NCBI GenBank assembly: GCA_015490435.1
Contig: WFXV01000045.1
Span: 1-22,571, forward strand
DNA: 22,571 nt
Reading direction: 5' to 3'
Source: Thermaceae bacterium
Lineage (GTDB): Bacteria; Deinococcota; Deinococci; Deinococcales; Marinithermaceae
The notes below the pieces were generated by a model. The model searched no databases, was not told the origin of the DNA, and worked only from the letters and a program-made list of their open reading frames with translations. Positions 14,707-21,715 of this stretch are shown here, piece by piece (position 1 is the stretch's first letter; every line of letters starts with the position of its first letter). A program made the position numbers and the translations under genes.

Positions 14707-16013
14707 CCGCCCATCATGCGCTGGGGCAGGTAGAGCACCACCTGGGGGAAGAGGGTGATGAACGCCGCGAGGCCCATGAGGATCAGGAAGAAGGGCAGCG
14801 CCGCCCGGGCCACGAAGCCGATGCCCCGCCCGCTGATCCCCTGGATCACGAAGAGGTTGAACCCCACCGGCGGGGTGATCTGGGCGGCTTCCACCATCAG
14901 CACCAGGAAGATGCCGAACCAAAGCGGGGAAAACCCCGCCGCCTTGACGAGCGGCAGCACGATGGGGAGCGTGACCACGATCATCGAGATGCCGTCTAGG
15001 AAGAACCCCAGGATGATGTAAAAGACCGCCAGCACGAAGATCAGCATGTAAGGGGAAAGCCCCATCCCAGCGATCCATTCGGCCACCGCCCGGGGGATGC
15101 CCACGTAGCCCATCGCGGTGGTGAGCACGCTGGCGCCGGCCACGATGAGACCGATCATGCTGGTGGTGCGCACCGCGCCGAGCGTGGCCTCGAGGAAGCT
15201 CTTCCAGTTCAGGGTGCGGTAGAGGAGGGCGAGGATGAGCGCCCCCACCACCCCGATCGCCGCCGACTCGGTGGGGGTGGCGAGACCCCGGTAAATGCTC
15301 CCGAGCACCGCCAGGATCAAGAGGGTGACCGGCAGCAGGTCGAGAAGCCCCCGGATCCGCTGCCGCCAGGTGAAGCGCTCCTTGGCGAGCGGCGCGAGGT
15401 CCGGGCGAATGAGGCCCACGAGGGCGAGGTAGCTCATGAACCCGCCGGCGAGCAAAAGCCCCGGGATGATCCCCGCGATGAAGAGCCGGCCGATCGAGAC
15501 GTCGGCAAGCACGCCGTAGATGATCATCACCAGCGAGGGAGGAATCAAAAATCCCAGCGTTCCTGCCCCCGCCAGCGACCCCACCACCAGCCGCTCGTCG
15601 TAGCCGCGCTTCCTGAGCTCGGGGATGGTGATCTTCCCGATGGTGGCGGCGGTCGCCGCCGAGGAGCCCGAGATCGCGGCGAACAGCGTGCTGGCGGCGA
15701 CGTTCACGTGCAAAAGCCCCCCCGGCAGCCGCCCCAGCCAGGGCGCGAGCCCGTCGAACATCTTCTCCGAGAGCCGGGTCCTGAGCAGGATCTCCCCCAT
15801 GTAGATGAAGAGCGGGAGCGCCACCAGCGCCCAGGAGTCGGCGGCGTTCCAGGCGATGTTGGAGAGCACCTTGATGGCCGGGGGACTGGCGAAGAAGTGG
15901 AGGGCGAAGAGCGCGGTCAGAAAGAGCGCGATCGCGACCCAAACGGAAAGCCCGAGGAGGAGGAAGAGAACGCCCAGGATGACGACCGAGGCGGTGAGCA
16001 CGTCCGCGTGCAT
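14703..16013 (-). CDS. dctM: TRAP transporter large membrane subunit DctM
   Basis: DctM is the Na+-driven translocation subunit of TRAP importers for organic acids. The 436-residue product has about 12 membrane segments. Family motifs include GSSAATAATIGKITIPELRKRGYD (about 116-139), GAGTLGFLIPPS near 148-159, and the closing EAAQITPPVGFNLFVIQG. These are the standard DctM signature regions. It starts three bases after dctQ ends. The ligand cannot be read from this subunit. It is complete. Confidence 0.95.
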   Translation of the reverse strand: MHADVLTASVVILGVLFLLLGLSVWVAIALFLTALFALHFFASPPAIKVLSNIAWNAADSWALVALPLFIYMGEILLRTRLSEKMFDGLAPWLGRLPGGLLHVNVAASTLFAAISGSSAATAATIGKITIPELRKRGYDERLVVGSLAGAGTLGFLIPPSLVMIIYGVLADVSIGRLFIAGIIPGLLLAGGFMSYLALVGLIRPDLAPLAKERFTWRQRIRGLLDLLPVTLLILAVLGSIYRGLATPTESAAIGVVGALILALLYRTLNWKSFLEATLGAVRTTSMIGLIVAGASVLTTAMGYVGIPRAVAEWIAGMGLSPYMLIFVLAVFYIILGFFLDGISMIVVTLPIVLPLVKAAGFSPLWFGIFLVLMVEAAQITPPVGFNLFVIQGISGRGIGFVARAALPFFLILMGLAAFITLFPQVVLYLPQRMMGG

Positions 16014-16016
16014 GGT

Positions 16017-16523
16017 TTACTCCGAGGCCGACCCCAGCGGCCTGGGGTCGAGGAAGGACTGCACGAAGAGCGCGAGGAAGGCAAACCAGAGCGTCACCGC
16101 GCCGGCGAGCGCGGCGCCGTGGGGGTAGACCATCGGGGTCCGGGCGGGGGTGAAGCTCTTCGTCTGGTAGTGGAGGGAGTCAGCAAAGAGCCCGTAGAAG
16201 GCGAGCACCAAGAGGGTGGCGAAGAAGAGCCCCAGGGCGAGCGCGATCCGGTCCAGCCAGAGCTGCCCTTTGGGCGAGAGGCGCTCGTAGACGAGGCCCA
16301 CCCGGATGTGTTCCCCCTTCAAGAGGGTGTAGCCGGCGGCGCCGTAGATCATCGCCGCCAGCAGGTAGCCCGAGTATTCCTGGGCCACCAACGTGGAGCG
16401 GCCGGCGAGGAGCCTGAGCGTGATCTCGGCGAAGATCAGCGCGGTGGTGACGATGAGGAAGGCCCCGGCGACCCATCCCGCCAGGGTCACCAGGGCCTTC
16501 GCGAAGCGAACGAAGGAGCTCAT
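16017..16523 (-). CDS. dctQ: TRAP transporter small membrane subunit DctQ
   Basis: The 168-residue product has four membrane segments and the DctQ pattern. WVAGAFLIVTTALIFAEITLRLLAGRST leads into EYSGYLLAAMIYGAAGYTLLKGEHIRVGLVYERL. DctQ pairs with DctM and helps dock the substrate-binding protein. The start overlaps the dctP stop by four bases (ATGA). It sits between dctP and dctM, the usual order. Confidence 0.93.
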   Translation of the reverse strand: MSSFVRFAKALVTLAGWVAGAFLIVTTALIFAEITLRLLAGRSTLVAQEYSGYLLAAMIYGAAGYTLLKGEHIRVGLVYERLSPKGQLWLDRIALALGLFFATLLVLAFYGLFADSLHYQTKSFTPARTPMVYPHGAALAGAVTLWFAFLALFVQSFLDPRPLGSASE

Positions 16524-17488
16524 TCGCCGAAGTAGGCCTTGAAGATGGCTTTACCCTCCTCGCCGGCGAGGGCGAGCCACTTGTCCCAGAGCTTCTTGGC
16601 GGCAGACTTCATCGCCTCCTGGAGCTCGGGGCTGATGTTCTTGACCACGGTCATGCCGTGGTTCTTGAGCGCGAGCTCGGAGGCGAGGTCAGCCTTCTTG
16701 GAGTTCTTCCACTGCTCTTCCTCCACCTGCTTGGCCGCCGCCAGCACGGCCTCCTGCACGTCCTTGGGGAGCCGCTCAAACATGGCCTTGTTCACGATGA
16801 CCATGTTCAGCGGGTAGGCGTAGTTGATGCGGTGGAAGTAGTTGGTGACCTCCCAGAGCTTGGCGTCCACGCCGGTGACGGTGGAGGTGAGCACCGCGTT
16901 CACCAACCCGGTGGAGAGCGCGGTGTAGAGCTCGGAGAAGGGGATCGCGATGCCCTCGGCGCCGAGGAGCCGGACGAACTCGGCCGAGTTGGCGTCGTAG
17001 GTGCGGACTTTGAGCCCCTTGAAGTCGGCGGTGCTCTTCAGGAGCTTCTTGGCGTAAAGCCCCGAGGGGGGCCAGGGCACGGCGTAGAGTAGCTTGGCGT
17101 TGTTCCGCTCCAGGGCCTTTTCGTAGTAGGGCTTCGCGATCTGGTAGAGCCGCCAGGCGTCGTCGTAGCTCCCGGCGAGGAGCGGGAGCGAGGTGAGCCC
17201 GAAGATGGGCTCGTCGCCCTGGACGTTGCCCATCAGCACCTCAGCGATGGGCAGGGTGCCGTCGCGGACCACCCGGAGGATCTCGGCGCCCTTGAAGCCG
17301 AGCGCGCCGCCGGGGTGCACCACGATCTCGAGCTTGCCGCCAGACTTGGCCTTGACCAGGTCGGCAAAGCGCACGACTCCCTTGGTATGGAAGTTGGCCG
17401 GCGGCCAAGCGACGTGCATGTCCCAGCGCTCCGCGCCGGCAAAGCCGAGCGCGAAAAGCGCCGCCAACGCGAGCAGCACCTTCTTCAT
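16520..17488 (-). CDS. dctP: TRAP transporter substrate-binding protein DctP
   Basis: The 322-residue periplasmic protein has a signal peptide (MKKVLLALAALFALGFAGA). Its DctP signature KGLKVRTYDANSAEFVRLLG includes the Arg that normally binds the substrate carboxylate, followed by ELYTALSTGLVNAVLTS. The aromatic-rich WPPSGLYAKK stretch may shape the pocket. The ligand is probably a carboxylic or oxo-acid but cannot be named. AAAGGGGG lies upstream of the ATG. It is the first gene of dctPQM, with its own promoter and operator-like palindrome. Confidence 0.94.
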   Translation of the reverse strand: MKKVLLALAALFALGFAGAERWDMHVAWPPANFHTKGVVRFADLVKAKSGGKLEIVVHPGGALGFKGAEILRVVRDGTLPIAEVLMGNVQGDEPIFGLTSLPLLAGSYDDAWRLYQIAKPYYEKALERNNAKLLYAVPWPPSGLYAKKLLKSTADFKGLKVRTYDANSAEFVRLLGAEGIAIPFSELYTALSTGLVNAVLTSTVTGVDAKLWEVTNYFHRINYAYPLNMVIVNKAMFERLPKDVQEAVLAAAKQVEEEQWKNSKKADLASELALKNHGMTVVKNISPELQEAMKSAAKKLWDKWLALAGEEGKAIFKAYFGE

Positions 17489-17514
17489 CGTTTCATACCC
17501 CCTTTCCGTAGGCG

Positions 17515-17544
17515 ATTATCCCACCCCCGGCCGGGGGAGGTCAA
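17515..17544 (-). promoter_or_regulatory. dctP promoter with a palindromic spacer
   Basis: On the minus strand TTGACC (17544-17539), 18 bases and GATAAT (17520-17515) form a promoter about 27 bases before the dctP ATG. Within the spacer, CCCCCGG and CCGGGGG (17524-17537) make a perfect 14-base palindrome. Flanking bases extend it to 20 with one mismatched pair. This is an operator-like position. Confidence 0.75.
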
Positions 17545-17561
17545 TATTTATGCGATAAAGA

Positions 17562-17586
17562 TCGGGCCGGGCAGCGCCCGGCCCGA
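17562..17586 (-). terminator. Terminator of amt-glnK
   Basis: TCGGGCCGGGC and GCCCGGCCCGA form a perfect 11-base stem with a three-base loop, followed on the minus strand by TCTTTAT. It lies 16 bases after the glnK stop and before the dctP promoter. Confidence 0.85.
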
Positions 17587-17602
17587 GGGTAGTCAGGGTT
17601 TT

Positions 17603-17965
17603 TTAGCCCTCGCCCGGCTTCACCGGGGTCACCGCGGCCTCGTCCTCCTCGCCGGTGCGGATGCGGATCACCTTCTCCACCGGTAGGACGAAGATCTTCC
17701 CGTCCCCCACCTCGCCGGTGCGGGCGGCGGAGAGGATCGCCCGGATCGTGGGCTCGACGAAGGAGTCGGAGACTCCGATCTCGAGCTTCACCTTCTCGTA
17801 AAGCCCCATCTTCACGGTGGTGCCGCGGTAGGTCTCGACCCGCTCGGTCCCCCCGCCGTGGCCCATCACCTTGCTGATGGTGAGCCCGCGCACCTCCGCC
17901 TTGAAGAGGGCCTCGAGCACGTCGTTCAGCTTCTCCGGGCGGACGATGGCGACGATCAGCTTCAC
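17603..17965 (-). CDS. glnK: PII nitrogen-regulatory protein GlnK
   Basis: PII proteins sense ATP/ADP and 2-oxoglutarate; when paired with Amt they block the channel under nitrogen excess. The 120-residue product opens MKLIVAIVRPEKLNDVLEAL and has the ligand-binding TGEVGDGKIFV (83-93) and the C-terminal RIRTGEEDE. The T-loop reads ETYRGTTVKMG: Tyr46 is kept, but position 51, uridylylated in E. coli, is Val. Control is therefore expected through ligands and not uridylylation. The start overlaps the amt stop (ATGA), so the pair is coupled. Confidence 0.95.
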   Translation of the reverse strand: MKLIVAIVRPEKLNDVLEALFKAEVRGLTISKVMGHGGGTERVETYRGTTVKMGLYEKVKLEIGVSDSFVEPTIRAILSAARTGEVGDGKIFVLPVEKVIRIRTGEEDEAAVTPVKPGEG

Positions 17966-19269
17966 CGCTTACCCCCTTCCTCGGCCACCAGGATCGCGCC
18001 CTCGGTGACCGGGTAGGCCTCCTCGCCGTGGAGGACGGCGTCGAGCCCCACGAGCTCGTCCTTCTCGCTCACCCTAAGGGGGACGAACACCCGGGTGAGG
18101 TAGAGGAGGACCGCGGTGCCGACGGCGCTGTAGACGATCGCGTAGACCACCGCCTTGACCTGGATGAGGACCTGGGCCCAGTTGCCCTCGAGCCCCCCGG
18201 CGGTCCCGCCCCAGGCGGCGGAGGCGAAGACGCCGGTGAGGATCGCGCCGGTGATCCCGCCCAGGCCGTGGGCGCCGAAGACGTCGAGGGAGTCGTCGAG
18301 CCCGAGCCGCGGCCGGATCCGGATGAAGTAGAAGCTGGGGAAGGCGGCGAGCGCCCCGATCCAAAGCGCCCCCAGGGGCCCGACGTAGCCGGCCGCCGGG
18401 GTGATCGCCACCAGCCCCACCACGATCGCGGTGGCGAGGCCCACGGCGGTGGCCTTGCCGCTTGCGAGGTAGTCGAGGACGATCCAGACGAGCGCGGTCA
18501 TCGCCGGGGCCAGGAAGGTGTTGGTGAAGGCGAGCGCGGCGGACTCGTTGGCGCCGTAGGCGCTGCCGCCGTTGAAGCCGAACCAGCCGAACCAGAGCAG
18601 CCCGGCGCCCAGGAGCACGAAGGGGATGTTGTGGGGCAGGAAGGCGACCCGGCCGAACTCCCGCCGGGGGCCGAGCAAGAGCGCGCCCACCACACCGGCG
18701 ATGGCGGCGTTGATGTGGACCACGGTACCGCCGGCGAAGTCGAGGGCGCCCGAGAGCAGCCCGTCGCCCCAGACCCAGTGGGCGAGCGGCGCGTAGACGA
18801 AGAGGATCCAGAGGGTGGAGAAGATGAGCCAGGCGGAAAAGCGCATCCGGCCCACCAGCGAGCCCGAGATCAGGGCGGCGGTGATGATCGCGAAGGTCCC
18901 CTGGAAGGCGACGTCGAGCAGGGCGGGCATCCCGTCGGAGACGACCATCTTGCCCTTTTCCAGGAAACCCTGCAGAAGGGCGTAGCCAAGCCCCCCGATG
19001 AAGGCGTTCCCCTCGGCGTAGGCCAGGCTGTAGCCAAGCACCGCCCAGGCGACGCCGCCGGCGGCGAGCGCCGCGAAGCTCATCGCCATGGTGTTGAGCA
19101 CGTTCTTCTGCCCCACCAGCCCGCCGTAGAAGAAGGCGAGCGCCGGGGTCATCAAGAGCACCAGCGCGGTGGAGACCAGCATCCAGGCGGTGACGCCGGT
19201 GTCCACCGCCCCCTCGGCCAGGGCCAGGCCGAGGAAGGCCAGGGCCGCGAGCGGTAGTCGTTTCGTCAC
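17962..19269 (-). CDS. amt: Ammonium transporter Amt
   Basis: The 435-residue product has a signal-like first segment and about 11 further membrane helices. Key channel residues are visible: Asp177 in DFAGGTVVH, and the twin histidines His185 and His334 (FGAHGLGGITG). MTPALAFFYGGLVGQKN is the Amt entry motif. The GTG at 19269 is chosen because GGAGGTGAGG stands just upstream; the frame is open back to 19863, but that is shadow sequence antisense to hrcA. Amt moves ammonium into the cell and is coupled to glnK downstream. Confidence 0.95.
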   Translation of the reverse strand: MTKRLPLAALAFLGLALAEGAVDTGVTAWMLVSTALVLLMTPALAFFYGGLVGQKNVLNTMAMSFAALAAGGVAWAVLGYSLAYAEGNAFIGGLGYALLQGFLEKGKMVVSDGMPALLDVAFQGTFAIITAALISGSLVGRMRFSAWLIFSTLWILFVYAPLAHWVWGDGLLSGALDFAGGTVVHINAAIAGVVGALLLGPRREFGRVAFLPHNIPFVLLGAGLLWFGWFGFNGGSAYGANESAALAFTNTFLAPAMTALVWIVLDYLASGKATAVGLATAIVVGLVAITPAAGYVGPLGALWIGALAAFPSFYFIRIRPRLGLDDSLDVFGAHGLGGITGAILTGVFASAAWGGTAGGLEGNWAQVLIQVKAVVYAIVYSAVGTAVLLYLTRVFVPLRVSEKDELVGLDAVLHGEEAYPVTEGAILVAEEGGKR

Positions 19270-19292
19270 TCCCTCACCTCCATACGCCCCCA

Positions 19293-19322
19293 AGGGTAGC
19301 GGTTGCATAATCATGCTGTCAA
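19293..19322 (-). promoter_or_regulatory. amt promoter
   Basis: On the minus strand TTGACA (19322-19317), 18 bases and TACCCT (19298-19293) lie about 24 bases before the GTG of amt. The spacer contains GCAT-GATT-ATGC, a small inverted repeat that could be a regulator contact. Confidence 0.7.
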
Positions 19323-19455
19323 GAGGGAAGAGGACGAATGAGCAAAAACGCGTGTACGAAATGCACGGAAACGCCGTTTTCCTGCAAATCGTAAATGAGA
19401 AACTGGCATCCCGTTCATGATCACTGGTACACTCTGCACGCGGCCCTGCCGGAAG

Positions 19456-19461
19456 TAGAAT
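19456..19461 (+). promoter_or_regulatory. -10 box placing hrcA as leaderless
   Basis: TAGAAT stands exactly six bases before the hrcA GTG, as at hicB. No ribosome site is found, so a leaderless message is likely. The -35 is poor (TCTGCA at 19433-19438 is the best match). Confidence 0.5.
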
Positions 19462-19467
19462 GAAAAC

Positions 19468-20391
19468 GTGACCGAGCGCCAAAAGCGGCTCCTCGCCCGG
19501 CTTGTCGAACGTTACGTCGAGGCCAAGCGCCCCATCCCCTCGGCGGTGCTCGCCGGGGACCTCGGGGTCAGCCCCGCCACCGTGCGCTACGACCTCGCCG
19601 ACCTCGAGGCGCTGGGGCTGGTGGAAAAGCCCCACGCCTCGGCCGGGCGGGTGCCCACCGAGCTCGGGCTCAGGACCTACGCGCTCGGCCTCTTGCCCCC
19701 AAAACCCCTTCCCGAGTCCACCGCCCGGGTGCTGGCCGACGCCCTCGAGCGCGCGGGCCAGGACTGGCCCCGGCTGGCGGCCCAGATGGCGGCGCGGCTC
19801 GCCCGCTACCCGGCGGTGCTCCGGCTTTTGCCCCTGGAGTCGCCGAAGATTCTGCGGGTGCACCTCTCGCCGCTTTCCGGGCGGCGGGTGCTGGCGGTGG
19901 CGGTGCTCGAGGGGGGGCGGCTCCGCGAGGGCACGCTCCTCCTACCCTTCGAGCCCTCGGAGGCGCTCTTGGCCCAGGCCGAGGAGGTCTTGCGGCACCC
20001 CCGCCGCCCCGAGGAGCTCGCCGAACTCAAGGGAAGCTCGCCCCAGATGGACGCGCTCTTTCGCGCCCTCGCCGGGGCCCTGGGTACCGCCCGGGGGGAG
20101 CGGTTTTTCGAGGGGATTGGCGAGCTCTTCTCCGAGCCCGAGGCCAGCGACCCCGGGTTCTTGAGGCGCCTCCTCGCCCTCGCCGAGGAGCCTGCCCCCG
20201 GCCCGCTCGCCCCTCCCGGGGGCGTGAACCTGCGCCTGGAGGGCGGGACCGCGGCGGTGCAGGTGGGTTTTCTGCGGGCCGCCTGGCGGGGGGAGGTCAC
20301 GCTCCTCGGCCCCGGTCGGATGCGTTACCGCGACGCCCTCAGCGTGGCGTATACCCTAGGGAGCGTGCTGGGAGGGGAGCATGCGGATTAG
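19468..20391 (+). CDS. hrcA: HrcA-type heat-shock transcriptional repressor
   Basis: The 307-residue product begins TERQKRLLARLVERYVEAKRPI, then has the winged-helix region SPATVRYDLADLEALGLVEKPHASAGRVPTE (about 34-65). This is the diagnostic HrcA sequence (SPATIRNEMADLE...PHTSAGR in other bacteria). The rest would be the GAF-like dimer domain, somewhat shorter than the usual 340 residues and diverged. HrcA represses chaperone operons through CIRCE sites. No CIRCE site and no chaperone gene are in the window, so its target is not shown. The start is GTG, and the 3' end overlaps the MoaD-MoaE gene by 11 bases. Confidence 0.8.
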   Translation: MTERQKRLLARLVERYVEAKRPIPSAVLAGDLGVSPATVRYDLADLEALGLVEKPHASAGRVPTELGLRTYALGLLPPKPLPESTARVLADALERAGQDWPRLAAQMAARLARYPAVLRLLPLESPKILRVHLSPLSGRRVLAVAVLEGGRLREGTLLLPFEPSEALLAQAEEVLRHPRRPEELAELKGSSPQMDALFRALAGALGTARGERFFEGIGELFSEPEASDPGFLRRLLALAEEPAPGPLAPPGGVNLRLEGGTAAVQVGFLRAAWRGEVTLLGPGRMRYRDALSVAYTLGSVLGGEHAD

Positions 20392-21067
20392 GGTGCGGCT
20401 TTTCGCGGCCTACAAGGAAGCGGCCGGGGAGGGGGAGCTCAACCTCGAGCTCCCCGACGGCGCCACCGTGGGCGACGCGGCCCGGGCGCTCGAGGCGCGG
20501 TTTCCCGGCCTCGCACTTGGGGAGGGGATGGCGGCGGTGAACGCCGCCTTCGCGGACCGGGATACCCGGCTGCAAGACGGCGACGAGCTCGCCTTCCTGC
20601 CGCCGGTCTCGGGCGGGGGGGAGGAGCGGCTCTTTCTCACCGAGGCGCCGCTCGAGCCCCTTCTCCCCGAGCTCGTGGCCTGGGCGGTCCGGCCCCCGTA
20701 CGGCGCCAGCGTGGTCTTTTTGGGCACGACCCGGAGCCCGAACCGGGGCCAGGAGGTGGACCACCTGGTCTACGAGGCCTACCCCGAGATGGCCGAGCGC
20801 GTCCTCGCCCAGATCGCCGGTGAGATGCGCGCGCGCTGGGGCCTCGGGCGGATCGCGATCGGGCACCGCCTGGGCCGGGTGAACCCCGCCGAGGCCTCGA
20901 TCGTGATCGTGGTCTCGAGTCCCCACCGCCCAGAGGCCTTCGAGGCTGCCCGCTACGCCATCGAGCGGGTCAAGCTGATCCTCCCCGTTTGGAAGAAGGA
21001 GGTCCTCCCCGGGGGCGCGTTTTGGGTCGAGGGCGGGGTGGATCCTTCCCTCAAGCTCGGCGAATAG
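20381..21067 (+). CDS. MoaD-MoaE fusion, molybdopterin synthase
   Basis: Molybdopterin synthase adds two sulfurs to cPMP, with MoaD's C-terminal Gly-Gly as thiocarboxylate donor and MoaE as catalytic subunit. Residues 1-80 form a ubiquitin-like MoaD (RVRLFAAYKEAAG, DGDELAFLPPVSGGG). Residues 82-228 form MoaE (VVFLGTTRSPNRG, VDHLVYEAYPEMAE, and VKLILPVWKKE with the active-site lysines). The Gly run at 78-80 is internal, so cleavage after it, or use of another MoaD, would be needed. Similar fusions are known (mycobacterial MoaX is processed). It starts with ATG inside hrcA. MoaD-MoaE fusions are also known in Deinococcus. Confidence 0.93.
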   Translation: MRIRVRLFAAYKEAAGEGELNLELPDGATVGDAARALEARFPGLALGEGMAAVNAAFADRDTRLQDGDELAFLPPVSGGGEERLFLTEAPLEPLLPELVAWAVRPPYGASVVFLGTTRSPNRGQEVDHLVYEAYPEMAERVLAQIAGEMRARWGLGRIAIGHRLGRVNPAEASIVIVVSSPHRPEAFEAARYAIERVKLILPVWKKEVLPGGAFWVEGGVDPSLKLGE

Positions 21068-21073
21068 GGCGCG

Positions 21074-21079
21074 TATAAT
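21074..21079 (+). promoter_or_regulatory. -10 box before the roadblock-like gene
   Basis: TATAAT is a perfect -10 seven bases after the MoaD-MoaE stop and 18 before the next ATG. AAGGGG serves as ribosome site. No good -35 lies upstream, so the promoter call is tentative. Confidence 0.5.
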
Positions 21080-21097
21080 GCCCGACTAAGGGGATCT

Positions 21098-21715
21098 ATG
21101 CAGGAGGCCGAAGAGCTAATCGTCGAGGCGCTGTCGAGCTACGGCATCCCACCCGCGGCCAGCCGGAACCTCATCCTGCGGGCCCGGAAGCGAAGCGGGC
21201 TCGGCGACCGTCCCGCCGACTGGGTGCGGCTCGCCGAGGGCCCCTTGCTCTCCGAGATCCAGAACATCATCCCGGTCTTCACCGGGGGCGGGGCCTACGC
21301 CGAGGCGATCGAGCGGATCAAGGCGATGGCCCGGCGGCAGGCCCCGGCGCCGCGCGAGGAGGCGCCGCGGGCGGTGCGCCGGGTGAACCTCGCCGACGCC
21401 GCCGAGCGCGAACGGCTGCTCACCGAGCTCGCCCGGGAGGAGGGCGCCCTGGGGGTGGCGCTCATCAAGAGCGGCCGGGCGGAGATGCGCTTTCCCGGGG
21501 CCTCGCAGGGGCTTCCCCGGCTGCTCTTCGCCGCCCACCAGCTGATTGCCCGGCGGCGCGGCTATAGGGTGGCGTATCTTGTGGTCAAGGAGGCCCAGGT
21601 GTTCCTTCGCCCTCTGGGAGAATACGTGGTGGCGGTGGTGACCAAGCGGGACGCCAACCTCGGTCGGGTGCTGACCCGCTTGGCCGAGCTCTCTGCCGAA
21701 GGAGGTCAGGAATGA
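21098..21715 (+). CDS. Roadblock/LC7-like protein of unknown function
   Basis: I do not recognise this 205-residue protein as a named family. The N-terminal 75 residues are helical (EELIVEALSSYGIPPAASRNLILRAR), followed by a charged, Pro/Arg-rich linker (about 78-105). The C-terminal 100 residues resemble a roadblock/LC7 (profilin-like) domain: LAREEGALGVALIKSGRAEMRF, HQLIARRRGYRVAYLVVKEAQVFLRP and GEYVVAVVTKRDANLGRVLTRL. Roadblock proteins often pair with small GTPases or polarity and motility systems, but no GTPase is in view. AAGGGG precedes the ATG. Its stop overlaps the next gene's ATG (ATGA), so the two probably act together. Confidence 0.7.
   Translation: MQEAEELIVEALSSYGIPPAASRNLILRARKRSGLGDRPADWVRLAEGPLLSEIQNIIPVFTGGGAYAEAIERIKAMARRQAPAPREEAPRAVRRVNLADAAERERLLTELAREEGALGVALIKSGRAEMRFPGASQGLPRLLFAAHQLIARRRGYRVAYLVVKEAQVFLRPLGEYVVAVVTKRDANLGRVLTRLAELSAEGGQE

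Larger units (their letters stand above)
19270..19467. other. Divergent control region between amt and hrcA
   Basis: This 198-base gap separates two diverging genes. It is more AT-rich than its neighbours. It holds the amt promoter at the left and a -10 box for hrcA at the right. I see no CIRCE inverted repeat (TTAGCACTC/GAGTGCTAA) and no small gene. An imperfect GGAAAC/GTTTTCC inverted repeat lies near 19367-19382. Confidence 0.5.

Noticed and set aside
14560..15942. Minus-strand 460-codon frame
   Set aside because: It is in another frame of dctM, and the translation is His/Arg/Gly-rich without family motifs. dctM itself is unambiguous.
18028..19257. Plus-strand 409-codon frame opposite amt
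   Set aside because: It is highly Asp/Glu/Gly/His-biased antisense sequence with no recognisable domain.
19367..19382. Inverted repeat as an HrcA or nitrogen operator
   Set aside because: The arms are imperfect, do not match CIRCE, and lie away from both promoters.
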